From positions 1 through 27,097 of the IMG/VR virus record IMGVR_UViG_3300029319_000397: DNA of 27,097 nt; one strand, 5' to 3'. The notes beneath the pieces are model-generated. The model saw nothing but the letters and a program-made list of their open reading frames with translations, made no database searches and was not told where the DNA came from. The stretch is from a virus. Positions 9,895 to 18,201 of this stretch are shown in pieces (position 1 is the first letter of the stretch; every line of letters begins with the position of its first letter). The position numbers and the translations under genes were made by a program.

Positions 9895-11758
9895 CTTCTC
9901 CGAAGTCTTTTCCGAGAGCTACATCTACCACACTTGGAACCTTCAGTTCCACGCAAGACTCCATCTCTCTCTTTATTTTAGCCACATCATTTTTATCTTG
10001 GATATTAAAACATAATTCATCGTGTATTTGTAGTAAGGGTAGATAGCCAGCTTCATAACAACTCACAATAGCTTGCTTAGTTTGATCCGCAGCAGATCCT
10101 TGAATTAGTCTGTTTAATGCTTTGTATGTGAAAGCACGTTTGATGTTAGCTTGTCCATATTTAGCACTAGCGTTTTCAAACCTCTCAGGAGTATGTACTC
10201 CAAAATCTTTAGGCTCCCACATATCAAAACGACATTTACGACCTAGCTTTGTTCTAATAATACCTTCATTGTTTGCTTTTGCCATACAACGATCTGATAA
10301 TAATTTTACAAACGGAGCTTTTGTATTATATTTACTTATTAAATTTTGAGCTTCATCATAAGATACACCAAGCATATTTGACAATTTATTTTTACCCATA
10401 CCATACATCAAACCCAAACCAATAGTCTTTGCCTGCTTTCTATCTATACCAACTAAGTCAGCTACAGTCTGATGAAAATCAGCACTTGCATTTGTATAAG
10501 CGTCTACTAACTCACGAGAACCTTCATATCCTTCTCCAATACTTGCAGCATAATGTACTACCAGTCTAGGTTCTTGTTGACTATAATCAAAACTTCCCCA
10601 TTGACATCCTTCCTCGGGTAAAAACAAACCTCTTATCAAAGGACCATAATCTTTGTTTCTGGCAGGAAGTTGCTGTAAGTTAGGATTTGACATCGACAAC
10701 CTACCAGAAACTGTACCACCTGTGTCACTTCTTAACTGTTGTATCTCAGCATGAATTCTACCAGCGTGTTCGTACTTCATAATAGAATTTAAGAAAGTGT
10801 TGTGGAATTTGTTTATTTCTCTAGCTTGTACTATGAGTTTTGATATTTCGTGATTAGAATTAAGTAACCAATTTTGTGTAAACGAAGGCTCGCCACTTTT
10901 CTGTGTTTTTGGATACTCGATATTTAATTTATCAAATGCGTAACCTATTTGTCTTGCAGCCCATATATCAATATCTTTTCCTACTAACTTTTTAATATTA
11001 TGTAATAGTTTTTTTTCTTTATTTACAAAATCTACTTTCAGTAGTTCTGCTTTTTCTTTGTTGACTCTAATACCACGTTCTCTCATCTTTATTAAGATAG
11101 GTAAAAGTTTTTTTTCTAATTCCCAAATTGTATCTAAATTTTGTTTGTAAATTTCGTGTTTAAATCTTTGCCACAAAAGATACGTGAGCCGTGCATCTTG
11201 CTCAGCGTAATATCCAACGTGCTCAGCTGGCAACATCCACATCTCAGCTTTTGGATCAACGCCGTGCGCTTTTGCCGCTTCAACTAAATCTGTTTCTGCT
11301 TTTAATTCACCGATATAATCTTTTGCTAAAGAATTTAATTTATAAGAATATCTGTTTTCGTCAATCAATGCTCCTGCTATCATCGTATCAACTATTTCAC
11401 CTTTAATCTCAATACCATATGCTTTCAACCAACCTACATCGTATTGAGCATTGTGAAATATTTTTCTACAAGGTAAGGCGCAAACATCTTGCATATATTT
11501 TAAGACTTGTTCTTTAATTAAATTACCACCACCAAAATGTTCCATTGGATAATATCCTTCCCAACCTTCGGTAGCTACAGCAAAACCTATTATTTTACCT
11601 TGTCCTGTAGCCCATCCAGCACCAAGACCCTTGTTGATACCTTCATCTTTTGTTTCTAGGTCTATAGCTATTTCTTTAGCATCACTTAAATCTTTATATT
11701 CATTCGGTGTTGACCAAATATGCTTCTTAAAACTAAAATTTAACTGCATGCTAGGCAT
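9887..11758 (-). CDS. polA: DNA polymerase, family A, with 3'-5' exonuclease
   Basis: A 623-aa replicative polymerase. The N-terminal proofreading domain has IDLETKDEG (Asp33, Glu35), FHNAQYD (Asp107) and YYAEQDARLTY (Asp188). Polymerase motif A is DYSQQEPRL (Asp391), motif B is RKQAKTIGLGLMYG (Arg440, Lys444, Tyr452), and motif C is IHDEL (Asp580, Glu581). There is no 5'-nuclease domain, as usual in phages. The residue equivalent to E. coli Phe762 is Leu448. The ATG at 11758 follows AGGGGG. A second ATG is three codons downstream. It sits in one run with DUF3310, helicase, primase and SSB genes. Confidence 0.97.
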   Translation of the reverse strand: MPSMQLNFSFKKHIWSTPNEYKDLSDAKEIAIDLETKDEGINKGLGAGWATGQGKIIGFAVATEGWEGYYPMEHFGGGNLIKEQVLKYMQDVCALPCRKIFHNAQYDVGWLKAYGIEIKGEIVDTMIAGALIDENRYSYKLNSLAKDYIGELKAETDLVEAAKAHGVDPKAEMWMLPAEHVGYYAEQDARLTYLLWQRFKHEIYKQNLDTIWELEKKLLPILIKMRERGIRVNKEKAELLKVDFVNKEKKLLHNIKKLVGKDIDIWAARQIGYAFDKLNIEYPKTQKSGEPSFTQNWLLNSNHEISKLIVQAREINKFHNTFLNSIMKYEHAGRIHAEIQQLRSDTGGTVSGRLSMSNPNLQQLPARNKDYGPLIRGLFLPEEGCQWGSFDYSQQEPRLVVHYAASIGEGYEGSRELVDAYTNASADFHQTVADLVGIDRKQAKTIGLGLMYGMGKNKLSNMLGVSYDEAQNLISKYNTKAPFVKLLSDRCMAKANNEGIIRTKLGRKCRFDMWEPKDFGVHTPERFENASAKYGQANIKRAFTYKALNRLIQGSAADQTKQAIVSCYEAGYLPLLQIHDELCFNIQDKNDVAKIKREMESCVELKVPSVVDVALGKDFGEAT

Positions 11759-11861
11759 AAAACCCCCTGTCAGCTTGAGTTTGAGATAAAAATCCGTTTA
11801 AATGGCCGCTGAGTGCCTGTAAAAATGTTTTGCTTATGATTCTACCTTGTTTTTTACTCAT
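11751..11861 (-). CDS. Possible 36-aa small protein between DUF3310 gene and polA
   Basis: A short frame starts with ATG at 11861, overlapping the DUF3310 stop in an ATGAGTAA arrangement, and ends 8 nt inside polA. The peptide begins MSKKQGRIISKTFLQALSG and is basic. It fills the only gap between the two genes with reciprocal overlaps, the pattern of a coupled gene. No Shine-Dalgarno was found, so it could be fortuitous. Confidence 0.4.
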   Translation of the reverse strand: MSKKQGRIISKTFLQALSGHLNGFLSQTQADRGFYA

Positions 11862-12066
11862 AATCACGTTCTAATATCATTTCACAATAGTGTATGGCTT
11901 TTTTTATATCTTCTGCTTTTCCTTTTGCTTTATGACGACATATATACTTTATTACGTTACCTTCTGCAAACAATAATTTGTTTTTATTAATAAATTGTGA
12001 CGGCTGTATGTCAAGCGTCTGGTAATGCTTGCTGCCCTTTTCCCACAAGTTGTTTTTCTTTTTCAT
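11854..12066 (-). CDS. DUF3310 family protein
   Basis: A 70-aa protein with ATG at 12066 behind AAAGGAGG. KHYQTLDIQPSQFI and then FAEGNVIKYICRHKAKGKAEDIKKAIHYCEMILE match DUF3310, a small phage domain often annotated as nucleotide kinase-like without proof. The domain almost fills the protein. The gene begins inside the 3' end of the 57-codon gene at 12011-12184 (56-nt overlap). Confidence 0.85.
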   Translation of the reverse strand: MKKKNNLWEKGSKHYQTLDIQPSQFINKNKLLFAEGNVIKYICRHKAKGKAEDIKKAIHYCEMILERDYE

Positions 12067-12184
12067 GTTCCTCCTTTGTTTTTAATACAAAACCATCTCT
12101 AAGTAAATCAAATAATTTATGTTCTACGTCAGCTTTTGTTGGTCTTGTTTTAAATTCCATTGTGTAATTAATTTTATAAGTCAT
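12011..12184 (-). CDS. Small 57-aa protein in the replication operon
   Basis: A short frame with ATG at 12184, sharing ATGA with the helicase stop, behind AGGAG five nucleotides upstream. The peptide begins MTYKINYTMEFKTRPTKAD, continues VEHKLFDLLRDGFVLKTKEE and ends QQALPDA. The charged helical middle and good translation signals make it likely real. The last 56 nt are shared, in another frame, with the start of the DUF3310 gene. No family was recognised. Confidence 0.65.
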   Translation of the reverse strand: MTYKINYTMEFKTRPTKADVEHKLFDLLRDGFVLKTKEEHEKEKQLVGKGQQALPDA

Positions 12185-13806
12185 TTTTTCTCCTGTAAAT
12201 ATACAAAATAATCTTCACCTATAGGATAGTTATACTTGTAATCACTAGACAAAATATGTAAAGAACTTTTAGCTCGTGTTACACCAGTATAATATACTCT
12301 TTTTTCATCAGATTTCTCTTCTGTATTTTTATTAGAAAAAGATGAAGGATAATTACCTTTACTATATATTAGTACATTATCTGCTTCACCACCTTTAACA
12401 CTATGTATGGTATCAATAATAATTTGTGGGTCAGCATTTAATTGTTTTTGTCCGTATCGTTTCAATAATCTAATAAAATATGTAACTTGTTCTGGCTTGA
12501 AATTTCTTTGTAGTATTTCCCACCAAGGTTGATTGTGTTGATCATCTTCTAAATCTAAGCCACACCATTGTTTTAGTTCTTGAAAGTTATACTCTTGATA
12601 GTCTGGTAGACTTAACCAAAATTTATCTCTTCTATAAGATAAATCTTTTAATTCTCGTATATATTTAAACATATTCTCAGCTTCTTTTTTAGATATTCTT
12701 TTACCCTTTGATACCTTTGTCCAGCTCTTGATTGCCTGCCATTGTTTTTGATCAAAAGATTTATTACCTCTATTATCTCCGTAATATAAGCCAGCATCTT
12801 TTGCAGCGATGCGTAGTTCATTAACAGTATTGTTTACCCTGCCTAATATATACCAAGTTCCTGGTAAATCACCCACAGGGACTTCTCTAAAACTAAGATA
12901 TCTTTTAACAACACCTTTTTTATCTAAAGCTTTATATTCTTTTTCTACACTATCTAATATACCTCTTCTTATAATCTGACTAAAATGATGTATAGCCTCA
13001 CCAAACCTTCTGGTCTTTCTTAATATAACTGTTCTTCCGGGAAAGTATTTAGTAAAATATGCTGGATCAGCTCCATTCCATTTGTAAATACCTTGGTCAT
13101 CATCGCCAGCCAAATATATTCTTTTTACATTCATAGACATTTTATATATCACACTCCATTGTAATGGAGTAAAGTCTTGTGCTTCATCTAAAATTAAAAC
13201 TTCTAACTCAGGAAAGTCTACCTCATTAATTGTTCTTTCAATCATATCTGTAAAATCAATAAAACTATCCTTCTTGTAATGTTCATAAGTATCTATCTTT
13301 CTTAAAAAAACATCTAAGCTATCTTTTTTGTAAGTCTCTTTTTTATATATTAAAACAGGATCTTCAAGCATATTTCTAGCTTTGTCGTAAATACCAAGTG
13401 ACCAGTCTTTATATGTGAAATTATCATCAGCAAGACGTGAATCACTATTTTTTAATATTTTAGCTTGTAAAGCATAGTCCAACATACAAGCTTTAGGATC
13501 AAATACCTCTTCCTCAAAGTATCTTCTACAATACTTGTGAAGTGTTTTAAATCTTTGAAAGTCATCATCATTATATTTAGGAAATGCTTCTATAGCACGT
13601 TCTCTTGCTGTATCAACAGCTTTGTTTGTAAAAGAAATAAAAGCAATGTCTATAGGCTTTATGCCTTTGTTTAAATGACCTTTTAAAACTCTTTCTATCA
13701 GAGTATGTGTTTTACCTGTGCCTGGAGGACCAAAGATTTTTATTGTTTTTTTAAAAATCCTCTTGTGCTTCAGGAGTTCTAAATTTGTCTGTGTGGTATT
13801 GTTCAT
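12181..13806 (-). CDS. UvrD/Rep-like superfamily 1 DNA helicase
   Basis: A 541-aa 3'-5' type SF1A helicase, probably for unwinding at the fork. Motif I is GPPGTGKTHT (26-35), Ia FISFTNKAVD, II LILDEAQDF (204-212), III AGDDDQGIYKWNGAD (233-247), IV LRKTRR (262-267), V DTIHSVKGGEADNV and VI YYTGVTRAKSSLHIL near the C-terminus. It is shorter than bacterial UvrD, with a reduced 2B region, as in phage versions. I chose ATG 13806. A GTG at 13815 is possible. It overlaps the primase gene by 56 nt, so the two are coupled and probably act together. Confidence 0.93.
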   Translation of the reverse strand: MNNTTQTNLELLKHKRIFKKTIKIFGPPGTGKTHTLIERVLKGHLNKGIKPIDIAFISFTNKAVDTARERAIEAFPKYNDDDFQRFKTLHKYCRRYFEEEVFDPKACMLDYALQAKILKNSDSRLADDNFTYKDWSLGIYDKARNMLEDPVLIYKKETYKKDSLDVFLRKIDTYEHYKKDSFIDFTDMIERTINEVDFPELEVLILDEAQDFTPLQWSVIYKMSMNVKRIYLAGDDDQGIYKWNGADPAYFTKYFPGRTVILRKTRRFGEAIHHFSQIIRRGILDSVEKEYKALDKKGVVKRYLSFREVPVGDLPGTWYILGRVNNTVNELRIAAKDAGLYYGDNRGNKSFDQKQWQAIKSWTKVSKGKRISKKEAENMFKYIRELKDLSYRRDKFWLSLPDYQEYNFQELKQWCGLDLEDDQHNQPWWEILQRNFKPEQVTYFIRLLKRYGQKQLNADPQIIIDTIHSVKGGEADNVLIYSKGNYPSSFSNKNTEEKSDEKRVYYTGVTRAKSSLHILSSDYKYNYPIGEDYFVYLQEKK

Positions 13807-15325
13807 CCATCTCACTCACTTGTTTATCATTTACTTTTTTCTTTATTGCTTGATGATTTACAAAGTCTGGCATCTCTACATACCAAACATTTTTTTCACC
13901 TTCGTGATAATCTTTTCTTTTACAGTTTAGCATACGTAATGCATCAGCTGTAGTGTTAAAAACCCCATTCGCTTTTTTCTTTAAAAAACGATCTAATGTT
14001 AATTTTTTAAAATGACATAAATTTGACTTGGAATCTAATACTACATATCCGTCTTTTAATTTATCATACTTATCTTGCTCTATGTGTGACTCAAAAAAAT
14101 CTTTTAAAACTGTGTATCTCTCCTCTTCCAAAGTATCTTCATAAGTATGTTCTTTACTTTCTTCTGCTTTCTCCACTATACCTTTCATCAATAACTCAAA
14201 TGGGCTCGGTCCTTTTCTAGGTTTTGGAAGTGTAAGCCAATAAACGCGATGTTTAAGTAGTTTAACTCTAAATGATTTCTCATCTTTCATATCCTCTGGA
14301 GTCATCGTAATATCCTGGTCTTTATATTGAAATTGATACCATATATTTTTAGTGTCCTGAATATACTTTATGTTGTTAAAATTTTCTATAATATCAGGTA
14401 CAGCATCTCCAATTCCTAGAGCTCTTGATTTGCATAAATCCTTATTACATATTGATTGATACTCAGGATGTTTGGGTGGACATTGAAATGTATAACCACC
14501 TTTCATAACTGACCTTGCTAAAGATGACACTTCATTTTGAGGTAATGGTGTAACAAATATTTGTCTATTTCTATCCTGTGCTATATCTTCTAAATTTTGC
14601 ACAGTAAGAGCTGCATTCTTTTTCATCTCTAAAACTAACACATTAAACAAAAAATTATTTCTATTGTTGCCAGACCAACCCTCTTGTATAAGTTTTTGCA
14701 CGCAAGGTGGATATTTATTCCATTGTGATTCTGCTTCATACTCTTCTAATTTAAAATTAAAAAAAACCTCACCATCAATCATTTTATCTTTAGCTAACTC
14801 AATAAATTTACCTGCCATAATTGGTGTATTGTTATCATCAAAAGCAAATTCCATAGATGCATTTACATTATGGTAAGGCATATTCAAAGCTTTGTTGCAA
14901 GGAAAAATTTCTTGCGCTAAAAAATATTCTTGATTGATCTCTGCAAGTTTTTCTACAACCTTTTTACTTGATACAAAATCATTAAAAAAAACAAATATGT
15001 GTAACCCACCAGACTTTGATTTAACAGGCACAAAAGGTAATTTGTACTTTCTAATAATTTCTACATATTTTTTTTCTGAGTAATCTTTGTAATTAGCAGG
15101 ATCTACGTCAATACAAGCCCACTTACATTTACCATCTACTTCTGGTCTTAGGCCTAAACGTAATGTGCCCTGTAAGTGTTGCTCCCACAGATCGCTGGTC
15201 ACTGGTTCGTGCATCGTGATATATTTAGCAGACTTCTTTCCTCTCTCATCGTCCTCTCCTGTAAGAGAGGACTTGATGTATTGAGAGGTATCGCCACTAA
15301 ATAGTGCGAAAAGTTCTTTGTGCAT
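13751..15325 (-). CDS. Archaeo-eukaryotic-type primase (AEP / PrimPol-like)
   Basis: A 524-aa protein. The catalytic core has WACIDVDPANY with the metal-binding Asp73 and Asp75, and VKSKSGGLHIFVFF (101-114) with His109 of the S-x-H motif. LNMPYHN with AGKFIELA at about 147-178 is typical of phage AEPs. NNRNNFLFNV and a Cys cluster (QCPPKHP, SICNKDLCKSR, about 281-301) that may bind zinc or iron-sulfur follow. The C-terminal 200 residues are unassigned. The start codon overlaps the stop of the SSB-like gene (TAATG). AEPs make primers and can also extend DNA, so this replaces the TOPRIM-type primase of T7-like phages. Confidence 0.88.
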   Translation of the reverse strand: MHKELFALFSGDTSQYIKSSLTGEDDERGKKSAKYITMHEPVTSDLWEQHLQGTLRLGLRPEVDGKCKWACIDVDPANYKDYSEKKYVEIIRKYKLPFVPVKSKSGGLHIFVFFNDFVSSKKVVEKLAEINQEYFLAQEIFPCNKALNMPYHNVNASMEFAFDDNNTPIMAGKFIELAKDKMIDGEVFFNFKLEEYEAESQWNKYPPCVQKLIQEGWSGNNRNNFLFNVLVLEMKKNAALTVQNLEDIAQDRNRQIFVTPLPQNEVSSLARSVMKGGYTFQCPPKHPEYQSICNKDLCKSRALGIGDAVPDIIENFNNIKYIQDTKNIWYQFQYKDQDITMTPEDMKDEKSFRVKLLKHRVYWLTLPKPRKGPSPFELLMKGIVEKAEESKEHTYEDTLEEERYTVLKDFFESHIEQDKYDKLKDGYVVLDSKSNLCHFKKLTLDRFLKKKANGVFNTTADALRMLNCKRKDYHEGEKNVWYVEMPDFVNHQAIKKKVNDKQVSEMDEQYHTDKFRTPEAQEDF

Positions 15326-16155
15326 TAGAAAGGAACGTCTTCAGACTGTGTCTTTTCTCTTGCTACTGGCTCACTAGGATTCTCATTTTTTTCTTCTTCG
15401 TGATCTACTTTAGAGAAAATGTCAGAATCTTTAGCTTGTTTATAAAACTCTGCACACACATCAAAGGTATCTTGTTCTTTGATGTAGTCTACAAAATCTA
15501 TAGACCATCCGTGCCAAGAGCCTTTAGAATTAGATTCTGGTATAGTTTTAAGCCTATAGATTGTACCGAAAGCAGGTGGTTGAAAAAAAGTTCCGTCTTT
15601 TTTTTTCATTCTTCTAGTTTGCATCATAGAATTCCAAAGTCTAGACTTCTTTTTTTGTGTTGATTTCATAGTTATCAAAACCTGTTCTAATGGTTTCATA
15701 TTGTCATCAAGTAAATAACAAAAATGATTTCCTGTGTCCTCAACATACCTTCTTGGTTTATCAACACCTCTGACCCAATCCTTATTATCTTGACCTCTTT
15801 CGGTGTTTTTCATAATCGAAGAGTCCGTGTGTATAGCATAAGGTCTACCTTGTCCTTGTCCACGCTCCTCCCACTCATTGTAAGTGTTTATGTAATAACA
15901 AGGCACAGCTAAAACACCTTTATCACCTGCATATATAGATCCTGAAACAGAATTATAAATATCACCCACTTTTAGTTTTTCATTGTATGATGGACTTTGA
16001 GGTTTTATAAAATCACTCATTGTTCCAACTACTTTTAAAATTGGTAATTTAACATCAGACGCTGTAATGTTTTCATTACCTTGACCAGCATACTCCTCCA
16101 TTGAACTCATAGGATTCGTTACTTCATTCTTCTTAGTTTTTTGCACTTGTTGCAT
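15325..16155 (-). CDS. Single-stranded DNA-binding-like protein
   Basis: A 276-aa protein with ATG at 16155 behind AAGGAG. The last residues, SEDVPF, resemble the acidic, aromatic-ended tip by which SSBs recruit partners, and an acidic linker (EEEKNENPSEP) precedes it. The central part is rich in aromatic and basic residues (GVLAVPCYYINTYNEWEE, SRLWNSMM, FGTIYRLKT). Its place right before the primase and near polA supports an SSB role. I see no direct OB-fold signature, so the call rests on tail, size and neighbourhood. Confidence 0.7.
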   Translation of the reverse strand: MQQVQKTKKNEVTNPMSSMEEYAGQGNENITASDVKLPILKVVGTMSDFIKPQSPSYNEKLKVGDIYNSVSGSIYAGDKGVLAVPCYYINTYNEWEERGQGQGRPYAIHTDSSIMKNTERGQDNKDWVRGVDKPRRYVEDTGNHFCYLLDDNMKPLEQVLITMKSTQKKKSRLWNSMMQTRRMKKKDGTFFQPPAFGTIYRLKTIPESNSKGSWHGWSIDFVDYIKEQDTFDVCAEFYKQAKDSDIFSKVDHEEEKNENPSEPVAREKTQSEDVPF

Positions 16156-16164
16156 GTTTACTCC

Positions 16165-16701
16165 TTATTTTATTTTTGTTTCATTATGAACATAAACACC
16201 AAAAAGTTCCATAGGCACATTGTTTCCTTTATTAATCTCTTCTTTAACAAAAGATTTTAAAGTTTGTGGCTCTATTTTAGTTTTGGCAATAACATTATGT
16301 CCCTTACCTTTTAAGTCTTCTAACAATGACACAGCTTCATTATCTTTATATCTACCAAATGAAACTACAACATCGTTTTTTATAATGTGGTCAAAATTAT
16401 TGTCTCTCAACCATTGATACGCTTCATCTTTTTTAGACACAGGTATCTTAGCTGCATAGTTTACTTTAACTTCGACCGATGATCCATCTGGCAACTTAAT
16501 ACCAGACACACCAGCTTTTCGCATAAGATCAGGAACTTCATGTTCAGATATTCTTCTTTCTTGTTCTTCTAAGCTTTTAAGTTTTTCTTTTTGCTCTTTG
16601 ATCTGCTCACGAAGTTCTAATAATCTATTGCAAGTTGTTGCGATATCAGATGTAGCTTCTGTATCCACTTCAATCTTCATCGCTTCTTTTTCTAGATCCA
16701 T
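16165..16701 (-). CDS. Conserved phage protein of the replication module, function unknown
   Basis: A 178-aa protein with ATG at 16701 behind AAAGGAGG. An upstream in-frame start at 16755 would lie inside the promoter region. It has an N-terminal coiled coil (residues about 22-58, LLELREQIKEQKEKLKSLEE), then VPDLMRKAGVSGIKLPDGSSVEVK and a long alpha/beta part with VVSFGRYKDN and KIEPQTLKSFVKEEINKG. I know this combination from many podo- and siphoviruses next to SSB or nuclease genes. No biochemical role is established to my knowledge. It heads the replication operon on the minus strand. Confidence 0.8.
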   Translation of the reverse strand: MDLEKEAMKIEVDTEATSDIATTCNRLLELREQIKEQKEKLKSLEEQERRISEHEVPDLMRKAGVSGIKLPDGSSVEVKVNYAAKIPVSKKDEAYQWLRDNNFDHIIKNDVVVSFGRYKDNEAVSLLEDLKGKGHNVIAKTKIEPQTLKSFVKEEINKGNNVPMELFGVYVHNETKIK

Positions 16702-16721
16702 AAGACCTCCTTTCCGTATTA

Positions 16722-16776
16722 TGTTGTAATCGTTTTTATTTGACTTGTCAAACATTTTTTTGTATGTCTATATATA
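16722..16776. promoter_or_regulatory. Bidirectional promoter centred on the palindrome TTTGAC-TT-GTCAAA
   Basis: The palindrome at 16739-16752 supplies a -35 for both strands: TTGACA for the minus strand (16751-16746, 17 nt to TACAAC at 16728-16723), and TTGACT or TTGTCA for the plus strand (18 nt from TTGTCA to TATATA at 16769-16774). The minus promoter drives the replication operon and the plus one the SNF2 helicase. A dimeric regulator bound here would control both at once. Confidence 0.65.
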
Positions 16777-16797
16777 AGAATGTAAAAGGAGAATGGT

Positions 16798-18201
16798 ATG
16801 GCTTACGAATATAAAACAAAACCCTACGAACATCAAAGACAAGCGCTTATCAAAGGTGCAGAAAAAAAAGACTTTGCATACTTTATGGAGATGGGTACTG
16901 GTAAAACCAAAGTTGCAATAGATAATGCAGCATACTTATATACACAGAATAAAGTCACAGCAGTTTTAGTTATTGCACCCAATTCTGTTTATAGAAACTG
17001 GGCTAACGAAATTGATATACACTGCCCAGTAGAACACGATGTAAAAATACATAAAAAAAATAAAATTTTTGATTGGAATAATTCTAAGTTAAATTTTTAT
17101 CTTATGAATGTAGAGGCTTTTTCTACAACTAAAGCTTATAAAATAATTGAAAAAATAATAATAAAAAATTATAAAGAAATGATGGTCATTGTTGATGAGT
17201 CAACTACTATCAAAAATAGAACAGCAAAAAGAACAAAAAACCTTACAACGATTTGTAGAATTATAAATTACAAAAGAATATTGACTGGCTCACCTGTAAC
17301 AAAATCACCACTAGATTTATTTAGTCAATGTGAATTTTTAGATCCTAACCTTTTAGGATATTCAAACTTCTATGTTTTTAGAGCAAAATATTGTGTTATG
17401 AGAAATATAACAGTAGGGGGTAGTAGACAAGTCCCTCTTCCTATGTATTACACAAATTTAGAAGACCTAGAGGCAAAACTTAAAAATTTTTCATATAGGG
17501 TAAGAAAAGATGAATGCCTGGACCTGCCAGAGAAGGTTTATGTGAAAAGATTTGTACAGCTCAAAGGTCAACAGCTAGAGGTGTATAGTGATCTAAAAAA
17601 ATACGCTAGAGCACTTCTTGAAAATGAAGAGGCATCTTATGCCAATAAACTAACTGAAATATTAAAATTACACCAAGTGTGTTGTGGATATTTTGTATCT
17701 GATGAGGGTATAAAGAAAAATATTGATAACCCAAAACTTGATGAACTACTAAACATAATTGATGAGAATGAAGGTAAAATAATTATATGGGCTAACTACA
17801 TACATAGTTTAGAAATCATAATTGAAAAATTAGAAAAAAAGTTTGGCAAAGAATCTACTGTAGCTATTTATGGAGCTATTAGTGTTGAGCAAAGACAAGA
17901 GGCAGTAAAACAATTTCAAGAAAATGAGAAGACTAGATTTTTTGTTGGTAATCCCGTAACAGGTGGTTATGGTTTAAATTTAACTAAAGCGCATACAGTC
18001 ATATATTTTAGCAATAGTTATGATCTTGAAGTAAGACAACAATCAGAAGATAGAGCTCATAGGATAGGCCAAACAAGCAAAGTAACTTACATAGATATTA
18101 TTGCTCAAGGCACTATTGATGAGTTCATAATAAAAGCACTTAACAACAAAATAAAAATAAGCGCTCAAACTTTGGGTGAAGACGTGTTGACTTTTTTATA
18201 A
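16798..18201 (+). CDS. SNF2-family superfamily 2 helicase/translocase
   Basis: A 467-aa protein on the plus strand with ATG at 16798 behind AAAGGAG. It has EMGTGKTKVA (31-40) as motif I, VLVIAPNSVYRNW (Ia), VIVDESTTIKN (130-140) as motif II with DEST instead of the usual DEAH, LTGSPV (162-167) as motif III, and near the end VRQQSEDRAHRIGQTSKV (motif VI with the RxHRIGQ signature of SNF2 proteins). No extra DNA-binding or nuclease domain is present. It may remodel protein-DNA complexes or move on duplex DNA during replication or takeover. It converges with the exonuclease gene and overlaps its last 37 nt. Confidence 0.92.
   Translation: MAYEYKTKPYEHQRQALIKGAEKKDFAYFMEMGTGKTKVAIDNAAYLYTQNKVTAVLVIAPNSVYRNWANEIDIHCPVEHDVKIHKKNKIFDWNNSKLNFYLMNVEAFSTTKAYKIIEKIIIKNYKEMMVIVDESTTIKNRTAKRTKNLTTICRIINYKRILTGSPVTKSPLDLFSQCEFLDPNLLGYSNFYVFRAKYCVMRNITVGGSRQVPLPMYYTNLEDLEAKLKNFSYRVRKDECLDLPEKVYVKRFVQLKGQQLEVYSDLKKYARALLENEEASYANKLTEILKLHQVCCGYFVSDEGIKKNIDNPKLDELLNIIDENEGKIIIWANYIHSLEIIIEKLEKKFGKESTVAIYGAISVEQRQEAVKQFQENEKTRFFVGNPVTGGYGLNLTKAHTVIYFSNSYDLEVRQQSEDRAHRIGQTSKVTYIDIIAQGTIDEFIIKALNNKIKISAQTLGEDVLTFL

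Noticed and set aside
9720-9956. Minus-strand frame of 78 codons antisense to the 56-aa plus gene
   Set aside because: Low-complexity Ser/Ile/Leu composition and no start signal. The plus-strand frame has AAGGAG and a promoter.
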